NCBI GenBank assembly: GCA_045654245.1
Contig: JAZOMX010000007.1
Span: 1 to 52,628, forward strand
Reading direction: 5' to 3'
Origin: UBA10677 sp045654245
Lineage (GTDB): Bacteria > Bacillota > Clostridia > Christensenellales > Pumilibacteraceae
Length of the DNA: 52,628 bases
In this document: piece after piece, positions 17,211 through 26,600 of the stretch
How positions within the stretch are numbered: position 1 is the stretch's first letter
How the letters are laid out: each line of letters opens with the position of its first letter
Notes under the pieces: model-generated
What the model saw: the letters and a program-made list of their open reading frames with translations, nothing else
The model's database searches: none
Told to the model about the DNA's origin: nothing
Translations under genes and position numbers: made by a program

Positions 17211-18251
17211 TTAAAGCATTTTGCTAAACTTCTCGAATAGATAAGCGGTAGTAAAACTTCCCTTACCCATTTGCGGATGGAACTGCACCGAGAACGCCTT
17301 GATGTCGTCGTAGGCAATTCCCTCCATAGTGTGGTCGTTCCAGTTAACGTGCGTAATTCTTCCCTCGACGCTCTTCTCGTCCACGCAATATCCGTGGTTT
17401 TGGCTAGTAATATATACTCTGCCCGACTCGAGGTCTTTTACGGGCTGATTGCCTCCGCGGTGTCCGTACTTCATCTTAAAGGTTCTTCCACCACGAGCGA
17501 GCGCAAGCATTTGATGGCCAAGACCGATTGCGAAAATAGGTTTCTTTCCAAGCAATCCCTTAATGGTGTCGATTGCTTTTGCGTTGTCCTCGGGATTTCC
17601 GGGACCGTCCGCAATCACTATTCCGTCGGGATTATAAGAAAGTACCTCTTCAGCCGAGGCAAACGCTGGGAAAATTTTAAGCGCAAATCCGCAAGAGGAA
17701 AGCGACGAGGTAATATTTCTTACCATACCGTAGTCGATTACCGCCACTCTTTTTCCCTCGCCTGCAATTTCATACGCCTTTTCAATACCCACTTTTTCAA
17801 CGGGCTTTACGATTTCGTAAGCCTTAACCGCTTGCTTTTGCTCTTCCGTGGGTAAGTTCTGACAGATAATTCCGTTCATAACTCCGTCCGCGCGAAGTTT
17901 TCGAGTAAGCATTCTGGTATCAAGTCCGTAAATTGCTACGACTTTATTTTCCTTTAAGTACTCGTCAAGAGTAAGTTCGCTCTTCCAGTTAGACGGTACG
18001 TAGGTATAATCGTGAACGATTAGCCCTTTAACGTGTACTTTATCCGACTCGTTGTCGCTACTGTTAATTCCGTAGTTTCCAATAAGCGGATAAGTCATCG
18101 TTACGATTTGACCGTAATAGGACGGGTCGGTGATAAGTTCTTGATATCCCGTCATATTCGTATTGAAAACGACTTCTCCGATTACGTCTCCCTCGTAGCC
18201 GAAAGATACGCCCTCGAAAATCGTTCCGTCGCTTAAGTAAAGATATGCCAT
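17211..18251 (-). CDS. carA: Carbamoyl-phosphate synthase small subunit, glutaminase triad lost
   Basis: Partner of CarB that normally hydrolyses glutamine and channels ammonia to it. The N-terminal CarA domain (SDGTIFEG, FNTNMTGYQE) and the class I amidotransferase domain are present at full length, about 346 residues. Two triad residues are changed. The nucleophile Cys of GICLGHQ is Gly243 (AIGLGHQ, codon GGT at 17525-17523). The Glu of HPE is Gln327 (HPQ, codon CAA at 17273-17271). His325 remains. The frame is intact and the gene lies between pyrE and carB, so it is not decaying; it may serve as a structural or allosteric partner for an ammonia-dependent synthase. ATG 18251 has GGAG 10 bp upstream and is preferred to an upstream TTG. 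Confidence 0.93.
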   Translation of the reverse strand: MAYLYLSDGTIFEGVSFGYEGDVIGEVVFNTNMTGYQELITDPSYYGQIVTMTYPLIGNYGINSSDNESDKVHVKGLIVHDYTYVPSNWKSELTLDEYLKENKVVAIYGLDTRMLTRKLRADGVMNGIICQNLPTEEQKQAVKAYEIVKPVEKVGIEKAYEIAGEGKRVAVIDYGMVRNITSSLSSCGFALKIFPAFASAEEVLSYNPDGIVIADGPGNPEDNAKAIDTIKGLLGKKPIFAIGLGHQMLALARGGRTFKMKYGHRGGNQPVKDLESGRVYITSQNHGYCVDEKSVEGRITHVNWNDHTMEGIAYDDIKAFSVQFHPQMGKGSFTTAYLFEKFSKML

Positions 18252-18277
18252 TTCTTTTTTCTCCAAAGTTTTAAGGA

Positions 18278-18886
18278 TTATAGACTGTCACGGAAAGCAA
18301 GTACTTCCGCTTTTTGTTCTGCTTTAATGTAACCCGTCTCTACGGCTACTTCGAGTAGAGCCTCGAGGTTGCAAAGCGAGTGATACTCGCAATTCTCAGC
18401 CTTAAAGTTGTCGTGTCCTTTGCCGATATTGTAGGTGAAAATGGAAATTACGCCAAGCACTTCCGCTCCTGCCTCACGCAAAGCCTTAACCGCCTCAAGA
18501 CAACTTCCGCCCGTCGAGATTAGGTCCTCGACGAGAACTACTTTCGCGCCCTCTTCAAGACGGCCTTCAATCTTGTTTTGTCTGCCGTGGCTCTTGTTCG
18601 CACTTCTAACGTAGCCCGTGGGGAGGCTCATTCTATCAGCGATAAGCGCCGCGTGAGCAATACCAGCCGTTGCCGTACCAAAAACTGCGGTTGCCTCGGG
18701 GTAGAACTTCTTAACGAGTTCGGTAAGTCCGTCCTCGATAATATTTCTCTCCTCGGGGTAAGATAGTACTATTCTGTTGTCGCAGTAAATAGGCGACTTA
18801 ATTCCGCTCGCCCAAGTAAAAGGCTCTTCGGGGCGAAGGTAAACTGCTTTTATTTTAAGTAAACATTGTGCTGCTTTCTTTTCCAT
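18278..18886 (-). CDS. pyrE: Orotate phosphoribosyltransferase
   Basis: Joins orotate and PRPP to give OMP. The 202-residue protein shows the PRPP-binding signature VVLVEDLISTGGS in its second half, an early WASGIKSPIYCDNR substrate region and a hood-loop segment. AGGAG precedes the ATG. It lies between pyrF and carA in transcription order, with 25 and 26 bp gaps. Confidence 0.95.
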   Translation of the reverse strand: MEKKAAQCLLKIKAVYLRPEEPFTWASGIKSPIYCDNRIVLSYPEERNIIEDGLTELVKKFYPEATAVFGTATAGIAHAALIADRMSLPTGYVRSANKSHGRQNKIEGRLEEGAKVVLVEDLISTGGSCLEAVKALREAGAEVLGVISIFTYNIGKGHDNFKAENCEYHSLCNLEALLEVAVETGYIKAEQKAEVLAFRDSL

Positions 18887-18911
18887 TTTTCGTTTCTCCT
18901 ATCTAAAATTA

Positions 18912-19598
18912 TTAGTCTTTACAAAACTCTTCAACTGCTCTACGGTACGCCGAAAGTCTATCCTCTGCGCCCGTGATTGCTCTACCCATTACGATATAAC
19001 TTGCGCCGAGTTCTTTCGCTTTTTGAGGCGTAACTACTCTCTTTTGGTCGTCCACGCTACCGCCTGCAAATCTAATTCCGGGCGTTACGGACATAAGACC
19101 TAGTTTTACAGCCTCGGGCGCTTCGAGAGCGGAACATACGATACCGTCTAGGCCCGCTTTCTTAGCGTTTTCGGCGTAGTGACGAACCGTTTCCGTCATA
19201 GGCTTGTCTATCCAAAGTTCTTCTTTAAGCATCTCTTGCGAAGTCGAGGTTAGTTGCGTTACGGCGATTACTTTCGTGTCAGGGGAAATCTCTTTAACCG
19301 CCAAGGCCGCGCGTTTCATCATCTCAATTCCGCCCGACGCGTGAACGTTGATAATATCCGTCTTTAATTCAGCGATTACTTTCGTCGCCGACGCTACGGT
19401 GTTGGGAATATCGTGGAGTTTAAGGTCAAGGAACACTTTATATCCTTTCTCTTTGAGTTCTTTTACGAGTTCATAACCGTAACGATAATACATTTCCATA
19501 CCGATTTTAAGGTAAGGTCTTTCATCTTTGAGTTCAACTAGTAAACTGTCTAGTTCTTCTCTGTTTTTGAAATCACACGCTATAATTACTTCGCGCAT
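18912..19598 (-). CDS. pyrF: Orotidine-5'-phosphate decarboxylase
   Basis: Decarboxylates OMP to UMP, the last step of the pathway. The 228-residue TIM barrel has IIACDF at the start, KIGMEMY and the hallmark DLKLHDIPNT with the catalytic Asp-Lys-Asp array. Near the end, VTPGIRFAGG and VMGRAIT form the phosphate site. The start overlaps the end of pyrD by 13 bp, indicating translational coupling. Confidence 0.95.
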   Translation of the reverse strand: MREVIIACDFKNREELDSLLVELKDERPYLKIGMEMYYRYGYELVKELKEKGYKVFLDLKLHDIPNTVASATKVIAELKTDIINVHASGGIEMMKRAALAVKEISPDTKVIAVTQLTSTSQEMLKEELWIDKPMTETVRHYAENAKKAGLDGIVCSALEAPEAVKLGLMSVTPGIRFAGGSVDDQKRVVTPQKAKELGASYIVMGRAITGAEDRLSAYRRAVEEFCKD

Positions 19599-20509
19599 CT
19601 GTCCGTCCTCCCAATAATTTTCTTAATATCGTCCACCCCGATTTCCTGTAAAACCTTGGGTAAATCTTCAATAATTTGCTTGCAACCAAAGGGGTTTACA
19701 AGGTTGTACGAGCCTACCATAACCGCAGACGCGCCAACCGACATAAACTCGATTACGTCCTTTGCGCTCTCTATTCCGCCCATACCGATTATCGGAAGTT
19801 TGGTAACGGATGCAACCTCGTGCACCATACGCAAAGCAACGGGTTTTACGCACGCACCCGACATACCTGCGTGAGGAACTGCGGTAATCGCTCTGCCCGT
19901 GCGATAGTCAACCGCCATACCAAGCAAGGTATTGATAAGCGTAATTCCGTCCGCGCCTGCGCTTTCCACCGCTTTGGCGATTGCCGTAACGGAAGTAACG
20001 TTTGGCGAAAGTTTTACGAATACGGGTTTAGTCGCAACCTTTTTTACCGCCTCGGTAATCTCCGCCGCTTTGTCGGGGTCCGTACCAAACGCCATACCGC
20101 CTGCTTTTACGTTGGGGCAACTAATGTTAAGTTCAATCGCGCCTACGATATCCGCTTTGGTCAAAATCTCAACTGCTTTTACGTAACTTTCTTTGTCGTG
20201 TCCGCCCACGTTGGCAAAAATCTTTTTGTTATAAACCTGCTCGAGCAAGGGGAAATAATGCTCTACCACCGCTTGCGCACCAGGATTTTGAAGTCCTACC
20301 GAATTAAGCATACCGGACGGCGTTTCGGCAATTCTCGGCAAGGGATTACCAAATCTCTCTTCGAGCGTCGTTCCCTTAACGGAAATCGAGCCGAGAATAT
20401 TTATGTCGTAAAGTTCGGCGAACTCTAGTCCGTATCCGAAAGTTCCCGACGCAGGAATTACGGGGTTATCAAGGGTTAGATTTCCAAGTTTAACGCTTAA
20501 ATCTATCAT
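19586..20509 (-). CDS. pyrD: Dihydroorotate dehydrogenase, class 1B catalytic subunit
   Basis: Oxidises dihydroorotate to orotate. The 307-residue FMN barrel has the class 1 catalytic Cys131 in LNISCPN and glycine-rich phosphate loops (MGGIESAKD, VGSYN). The adjacent pyrK shows this is the NAD+-linked 1B type, a PyrD2K2 heterotetramer suited to anaerobes. It overlaps the pyrK stop by 4 bp (ATGA). Confidence 0.95.
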   Translation of the reverse strand: MIDLSVKLGNLTLDNPVIPASGTFGYGLEFAELYDINILGSISVKGTTLEERFGNPLPRIAETPSGMLNSVGLQNPGAQAVVEHYFPLLEQVYNKKIFANVGGHDKESYVKAVEILTKADIVGAIELNISCPNVKAGGMAFGTDPDKAAEITEAVKKVATKPVFVKLSPNVTSVTAIAKAVESAGADGITLINTLLGMAVDYRTGRAITAVPHAGMSGACVKPVALRMVHEVASVTKLPIIGMGGIESAKDVIEFMSVGASAVMVGSYNLVNPFGCKQIIEDLPKVLQEIGVDDIKKIIGRTDRCAK

Positions 20510-21231
20510 CTCATTTCCTCCGCAGTCATAACGGGACCGTCTTTACAAATTCTCTTCGTGCCAAGTTTAGTCTTGCACGAGCAACCCATACATACACCGA
20601 ATCCACAACCCATTCTCGCCTCGTAGGAGAGTTGTCCGTCCATACCGGTCTTAAGCAAACTGTTGAGCATAGGTTCTGGTCCGCACGAATAGAAGTAGTC
20701 GAACTCGCCTTCGCTAAATAACGCCGTTACGAAACCTTTAGTTCCGATACTGCCGTCAACGGTTGCCACCCTCGTTTCGTCGCAAAAACCGAACTTATCG
20801 AGGTAGTATGCGTCGCTAGCCGTATTAAAACCCATAAGCACGGTAACTTTTTTTCCACGCATTTTGAGTTTTTTAGCAAGATTTACAAGGGGCGGAATTC
20901 CAACGCCACCGCCGATTAGAGCGATATTTTTCGCCTCAACGTTTGGGTCAAAGCCGTTTCCAAGCGATATCAACGCTTTTAGCGTTTCTCCCTCACTCAT
21001 TTGGCTCATAATCTTCGTACCCTCGCCAACGACTTTATAGACAATCGTAAGCGACGCATTATCGTAATCGCTAATGCTTATAGGACGGCGCAAATACTTG
21101 CCCGCAATCTCGATATCAATAAACTGACCGGGGCGAGTAATAAGCGAAGTGTCGCCAAGAAGTACCATCTCGTAAACGAGTGCGTTTAGCGGACGGTTGC
21201 TCTTAATAGTGAAAATCTCGTCTTTAATCAT
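20506..21231 (-). CDS. pyrK: Dihydroorotate dehydrogenase electron-transfer subunit
   Basis: FAD and [2Fe-2S] subunit passing electrons from PyrD to NAD+. About 241 residues. The flavin-binding RPISIS motif, the nucleotide-binding GGGVGIPPL motif and a C-terminal cluster of Cys (GCGFGVCMGCSC, then RIC) that ligates the iron-sulfur centre are all present. I prefer ATG 21231, which gives the usual PyrK N-terminus. A TTG at 21243 overlapping the pyrC stop has a nearer GGAG and cannot be excluded. Confidence 0.93.
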   Translation of the reverse strand: MIKDEIFTIKSNRPLNALVYEMVLLGDTSLITRPGQFIDIEIAGKYLRRPISISDYDNASLTIVYKVVGEGTKIMSQMSEGETLKALISLGNGFDPNVEAKNIALIGGGVGIPPLVNLAKKLKMRGKKVTVLMGFNTASDAYYLDKFGFCDETRVATVDGSIGTKGFVTALFSEGEFDYFYSCGPEPMLNSLLKTGMDGQLSYEARMGCGFGVCMGCSCKTKLGTKRICKDGPVMTAEEMR

Positions 21232-21235
21232 AATC

Positions 21236-22510
21236 TTAAACAATTACTCCGTTTTCTAGTTTAACTTCGCCGTCAACTACGACGGTATCAACGAATCCCG
21301 ATACGGTAAGACCGTTAAAGGGCGTGTTCTTTCCTTTTGAGTAAAATTTTGCGCTATCGATTGTGTATTTCTTGTCAAGGTCAACTAGCGTTAGGTCGGC
21401 AACTTCTCCCTCTTTGAGTTTTCCGCCGATTCCTAAAATCTCACGCGGTTTTACGCTCATAAGACGGTTTAAGTCGGTAAGCGTAATCAATCCGCTCTTG
21501 ACTAGCACGCTGTACGAAAGCGCAAAAGAAGTTTCTATTCCGCTTATTCCGAACGACGCAGAAACGTAATCGGTATTCTTGTCCGCTTGCGAGTGGGGAG
21601 CGTGGTCGGTAGCGATTACGTCAATCGTTCCGTCCATTATGCCCTCGATAATCGCCGTTCTGTCGTCCTCCGTTCTAATGGGGGGATTAACCTTAGTTGC
21701 GGTATCGTAAGTCTTTATTATCTCGTCGTTAAGCGCAAAGTAGTGCGGACAAGTCTCCGCCGTTACCTTTACGCCCTTTCTCTTGAAAAAGCGAATTAGT
21801 TCTACCGAACCTTTGGTGGAAACGTGCGCTATGTGAACGGGGAGAGAAAGCGTTTCGGCTAGTATTAGTTCTCTTGCTATTCCGATTTCCTCACTTGCTC
21901 TGCTAATTCCGGGCAAGCCCGCCTCGGCAGATGCGACGCCTTCGTTTACTGCGCCACCCTCGGAAAGCGTTTTGTCCTCGCTATGCGATATTACTTTTAG
22001 TCCTAGCGTAGATGCGTACTCAAGCGCTAGTCTCATTAGTTTACTATCAGATACGGGCATACCGTCGTCGCTTACAGCAATTATTCCAGCCTCTTTCATT
22101 GCGCCCATTTCGGCTAGGCTCTCGCCCTTTAAGCCTTTCGTGATTGCGCCTATCGGATAAACTTTTGCGTATCCCTCTTCCAAAGCGTGGCGAACGATAT
22201 ACTCGGTAACGATTTTGCTATCGTTTACGGGATTTAGGTTGGGCATACAGCAAACCGCCGTAACTCCGCCTTTAATCGCCGCTCTTACGCCCGTGGCTAT
22301 CGTTTCCTTGCCCTCAAAACCCGGTTCTCTTAAATGTACGTGCATATCGCAAAAGCCGTAGAAAAGGTGCTTGCCCTTTGCGTCGATTACTCTGTCGGCG
22401 TTTCTATCAACCTTACCGATTTTAGTTATTACGCCGTCTTTGATAAAGACGTCAGCCTCTTTTAAGTTGTCGCGAACTAAAGTCGCGTTCTTTATTAGCA
22501 AAGTCGCCAT
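21236..22510 (-). CDS. pyrC: Dihydroorotase
   Basis: Cyclises carbamoyl-aspartate to dihydroorotate. The 424-residue amidohydrolase is of the long class I type. Zinc ligands His57 and His59 lie in DMHVHLREPG, a later His in VHIAHVST, and the catalytic Asp in ATDHAPHS near residue 304. It starts 3 bp after pyrB and its stop adjoins pyrK. Confidence 0.95.
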   Translation of the reverse strand: MATLLIKNATLVRDNLKEADVFIKDGVITKIGKVDRNADRVIDAKGKHLFYGFCDMHVHLREPGFEGKETIATGVRAAIKGGVTAVCCMPNLNPVNDSKIVTEYIVRHALEEGYAKVYPIGAITKGLKGESLAEMGAMKEAGIIAVSDDGMPVSDSKLMRLALEYASTLGLKVISHSEDKTLSEGGAVNEGVASAEAGLPGISRASEEIGIARELILAETLSLPVHIAHVSTKGSVELIRFFKRKGVKVTAETCPHYFALNDEIIKTYDTATKVNPPIRTEDDRTAIIEGIMDGTIDVIATDHAPHSQADKNTDYVSASFGISGIETSFALSYSVLVKSGLITLTDLNRLMSVKPREILGIGGKLKEGEVADLTLVDLDKKYTIDSAKFYSKGKNTPFNGLTVSGFVDTVVVDGEVKLENGVIV

Positions 22511-22513
22511 ATC

Positions 22514-23416
22514 TTACCTTCCTTCGCCGATTAGGCTAAGTACGCTCATTCTTACTGCGAGCCCGTTAGTAACTTGCGTATCGATTAAACTTGCTTTTCC
22601 GTCCATAACCTCACCCACGATTTCTACTCCGCGGTTAACGGGGCCGGGGTGCATTACCACCGCCGTAGGCTTTGCGTAAGATAGTAAAGCGTTGTTTATT
22701 CCGTATAGTCGGTTGTACTCTTTAAGCGAGGGGAACGGTCCGCAGTTTTGTCTTTCTAGTTGCATTCTCAGTCCCATAACTACGTCAGCGCCCGACACCG
22801 CCTCTACGGGATTAGTCGTCATCTTGCATTTGCCGTTTAATCCGCTAGGGAGCAAGGTCATAGGTGCGCACATAGTTACTTCTGCGCCCATTTTAGTCAA
22901 GCATTCTAAGTTGCTTCTTGCCACTCTCGAGTGCAAAATATCGCCTATAATCGTTACTTTTAGACCTTCTACCGAGCCGAAATGCTCTTTCATAGTCATA
23001 AGGTCAAGTAGCGCTTGCGTAGGGTGAGCGTGCGTGCCGTCGCCAGCGTTAACTACGCTTGCTTTTACGTTTTTTGATAAAAATAAAGGCGTACCACTTA
23101 CTTGATGACGGATAATAACGATATCGGTGCCAAGAGCATCCAAAGTCTTTCCCGTATCAACGAGTGATTCGCCTTTCTGTACGCTAGAAGTTCCAATGTC
23201 TAAAGAATTAACGTCCGCACCAACGAGCATACCTGCACGCTCAAAACTCATTTTGGTACGGGTGGAGTTCTCATAAAATAAAGTGGTAACCGTCTTTCCT
23301 TTCAAAAGAGAACACTTTTCCCCCGAAAGAGCGATTTTCTTCATTTCAAACGCGCGCTCGATTATTGCGTTTATTTCTTCTTTAGATAGTGATTTAATGT
23401 CAAGTAGTTGTTTCAT
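22514..23416 (-). CDS. pyrB: Aspartate carbamoyltransferase catalytic subunit
   Basis: Condenses carbamoyl phosphate with aspartate, the committed step. The 300 residues include the carbamoyl-phosphate loop STRT (51-54), the mobile-loop Lys in SVQKGES (Lys81), HPTQ (131-134) and the aspartate-site MHPGPVNRG near 260. No pyrI regulatory subunit follows, so an unregulated trimer as in Bacillus is expected. It is the first gene of the pyr operon, 89 nt behind the predicted transcription start and directly after a terminator-like hairpin. Confidence 0.95.
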   Translation of the reverse strand: MKQLLDIKSLSKEEINAIIERAFEMKKIALSGEKCSLLKGKTVTTLFYENSTRTKMSFERAGMLVGADVNSLDIGTSSVQKGESLVDTGKTLDALGTDIVIIRHQVSGTPLFLSKNVKASVVNAGDGTHAHPTQALLDLMTMKEHFGSVEGLKVTIIGDILHSRVARSNLECLTKMGAEVTMCAPMTLLPSGLNGKCKMTTNPVEAVSGADVVMGLRMQLERQNCGPFPSLKEYNRLYGINNALLSYAKPTAVVMHPGPVNRGVEIVGEVMDGKASLIDTQVTNGLAVRMSVLSLIGEGR

Positions 23417-23433
23417 TTAATTCTCCATTTTAG

Positions 23434-23505
23434 AAAAAAACTGCCCTATCTTGGGCAGTTGAACCTACTTTTCTCTCCGTTATTGAGTTTCCTAGCCCAA
23501 CAACC
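23434..23505 (-). promoter_or_regulatory. pyr leader attenuator (terminator/antiterminator)
   Basis: Directly before pyrB the minus strand encodes AACTGCCC - 6 nt - GGGCAGTT followed by seven U, a strong intrinsic terminator (23460-23434). Upstream, TTGGGC plus AG (23500-23492, one bulged base) can pair with CT plus GCCCAA at 23458-23451, which would break the terminator stem. This is a classic attenuation layout. I do not see the PyrR-binding loop, a leader peptide or a T-box, so the sensor is unknown. Confidence 0.7.
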
Positions 23506-23511
23506 TAGATT

Positions 23512-23540
23512 ATTGTACCACATAGCAAGAAAAATGTAAA
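23512..23540 (-). promoter_or_regulatory. Promoter of the pyr operon
   Basis: Minus strand: -35 TTTACA (23540-23535), 17-bp spacer, -10 TACAAT (23517-23512). Confidence 0.85.
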
Positions 23541-23573
23541 GCGTTTTAAGTATTTTACCAAATTTTTTTAACA

Positions 23574-23607
23574 AAAGAGAGACAAAGTTTTTGCCTTGCC
23601 TCTCTTT
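23574..23607 (-). terminator. Terminator of the purine operon
   Basis: Minus-strand stem AAAGAGAG / CTCTCTTT extended by CAAGG / CTTTG across a mismatch. It is followed by TTGTT and A residues, so the U-tract is weak. It lies 31 bp past purL. Confidence 0.7.
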
Positions 23608-23637
23608 CATATTTAATTATTAAGTTGCCGAAAAGCC

Positions 23638-26600
23638 TTACTTAAAGTATTTAACGCCGGCGCGGAAGATGTTCATATCGAAGTTGCCGGGGAGGTTTTT
23701 ATACAAGCCCTCTTGGTAACGCTCGGTGTGTCCCATCTTGCCGAGTATTCTGCCGTCGGGGGAAACGATACCCTCAACCGCCATAAACGAACCGTTGGGG
23801 TTGTAGGGCGAAAGCATAGTAACTTTTCCCTCTTCGTCAACGTACTGCGTAGCGATTTGACCGTTTGCAAGGAGTTCTGCGTAGATTTCAGGAGAGCAAA
23901 TGAATTTACCCTCGCCGTGAGAAACGGGAACGGAGTAAATATCGCCAACTTTGAAATCGCATAGCCACGGCGATTTGGTCGTACCTATTCTAATATTAGA
24001 TATCGTCGAAACGTGACGAGAAATATTATTGTAAGTAAGCGTGGGGCTATTAGCCGTTTGGTCAACGATTTTACCGAAAGGCAACAAGCCGAGTTTGATA
24101 AGCGCTTGGAAACCGTTACAAATACCGACTGCTAGTCCGTCACGCTTGTAAAGTAGGTTTTCTACCGCCTCTTTAAGCACTTCGTTCTTGAAAGTATTTA
24201 CGATAAACTTACCGCTACCGTCAGGCTCGTCTCCGCCCGAGAAACCTCCGGGGAACGCTATGATTTGAGCGTTGTCGATACGCTTTTTCATTTCGGCAAT
24301 ACTTTGCTCGATATCAGCCTTACCGTTGTTCTTCATAACGAAGATATCTGCCTCTGCGCCCTCTCTCGTGAACGCTTTAGCCATATCGTATTCGCAGTTC
24401 GTTCCTGGGAAAGCAGGAATAAATACTCTCGGCTTTGCGCTCTTGAGCGAACCAGCGTAAGCGATACCCGCCTCAAAATTAGAGGGCTTTGCCTCGCCGT
24501 CGGCAGGAGCAGTCGTGGGATATACGCTTTCAAGTTTTTTGGTAAACGCATCAATAAGTTCAGCAATCGCGATTTCGCTCTCGCCGATTTTTACGGTGTT
24601 TCCTCCCGTAACCTCGCCGATTTCCTCAGCAAAGTCAGAGGTTAGGTCTTTTGCGAGAACTACGATATCGCCGTAAAGAGGCATAAACATTTTCTTGTCC
24701 GCTTTAAGCGTTGCGCCCGTCCTATCGCCCATAAGACCTTTGGCGATTGCGCAAGCGTAACCGCCCTCTTCGGTAACGGTAGTACGCATTACTTTTCCGC
24801 TATCTATGAGTTTTTCGATTTCGCCGTACATAGAAAGCGCGTAATCGAAGTCGGGATAGCCTTTCTCGTCACGCTTAAGCGAGAAGAGATATAGTTTGCC
24901 CTTTTCGTTGAGAACGTTATGGCGCAAGGTCTCGTCGTCCGTAATACCCATAGCGAACGCAATTACGGTGGGGGGAACGTCAATGTTTTCAAAAGTTCCG
25001 CTCATACTGTCTTTTCCGCCGATTGCGCCCAACTTTAAGCCCATTTCCGCCTTGAAAGCACCAAGGAGTGCGCCCAAAGGCTCTCCCCAACGCTCAGGAC
25101 TGTTGCCAAGACGCTTGAAGAACTCTTGGAGCGATAATCTAATCGTGTTCTTCTTTACGCCGGCGGACACGAGTTTACTCGTTGCCGATACGATAGAATA
25201 AATCGCACCCGTGAAGGGGGAGTGCAACATAAGGGGCGGATAGCAAGCGTACGAAGACGCCGTTACCGTGTGCGTAAATCCACTTACGGGGGGCTTGCTT
25301 GCCATTACTACCGAGGGGGTAAGTTGGGTAATTCCACCAAACGGCATTAGTACGCTACCAGCGCCGATACTACCGTCGAAGGTCTCGCCCATACCCTTTT
25401 GCGAGCATACTTCAAGTCTGCCGATTTCCGCTTTTAGCGCGCCCGTAAAGTCGCCTTTATCTAGGTAAGGCTTGCTAGCGGACGAAACGGTGTCGAAATA
25501 TCCGTTATAGTCGTCCACGATAACCGCCTCGGTCTCTTGCTTAACACCGTTAGTGTCAAGGAAAGAACGAGCCACGTCAACGATTGTTTCGTCGCCGTAG
25601 AACATACGAAGTCTTCCGCTGTCCGTTACTACCGCAGTCTTAACGGCTTTTAAGTTCTCTTCTTTCGCTAGTTCGATAAATTTGTCGGCGGTGTCCGCTT
25701 TTACCATAACCGCCATTCTTTCCTGACTTTCGGAAATAGCAAGTTCGGTTGCGGTAAGTCCGTCGTATTTTTTGTTTACTCTGTCAAGATAGATATCTAG
25801 TCCTTCACTTAATTCGCCGATTGCTACGCAAACTCCGCCTGCGCCGAAGTCGTTACACTTAACGATAAGTTTGCTTGCCTCGGGGTTTCTAAATAGACGC
25901 TGGAGTTTTCTCTCCTCGGGCGGATTTCCCTTTTGAACTTCCGCTCCGCAAGTCTCTACCGATTTAGCGGTGTGCGATTTACTACTTCCCGTCGCTCCGC
26001 CACAACCGTCTCTTCCCGTGTCTCCGCCAACGAGCAAGATAATATCGCCTGCTACGGGCTTTTCACGGCGAACGTTTTCAGCCTTGTTTCCGCCGATAAC
26101 GTAACCCGTTTCTAGTCTTTTTGCTTTATATCTATCGCTAAATAGTTCGTGTACTCCACCCGTTGCTAGTCCGATTTGGTTGCCGTAAGAGGCAAAACCG
26201 GAAAGCGCGGTTTTAGAGATTACACGCTGGGGCAACTTACCGGGTAAAGTCTTAGAAAAGTCTTCGGTAATGTCGCCTGCGCCCGTTACACGCATTGCTT
26301 GATAAACGTAAGTTCTTCCACTTAGCGGGTCACGGATTGCGCCACCAAGACAGGTCGCAGCGCCACCAAACGGCTCGATTTCCGTGGGGTGATTGTGCGT
26401 TTCGTTCTTGAACATTATTAGCCACTCTTCGTCTTTTCCGTCGTTATCTACCGTAACTTTTACGGAGCAAGCGTTAATTTCGTCGCTCTCGTCAAGGTTA
26501 TCGAGATATCCCTCTTTTTTGAGTTTCTTAACGGCAATCGTGGCTACGTCCATTAAACACGCATACTTGTCGGGACGAGCCGAATACATTTCGCCAAAAA

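Noticed and set aside
17211..18251. carA as a pseudogene
   Set aside because: No frameshift, stop or truncation is present, all other family motifs are intact, and it lies within a functional-looking operon. Two coordinated triad changes suit altered function better than decay.
19676..20428. 250-codon plus-strand ORF
   Set aside because: It is antisense to pyrD, which has full catalytic motifs. The product is rich in Arg, Tyr and Cys with no recognisable domain.
23417..23505. PyrR-binding site in the pyr leader
   Set aside because: A GAGAG-like stretch exists, but not within a stem-loop matching the PyrR recognition hairpin.
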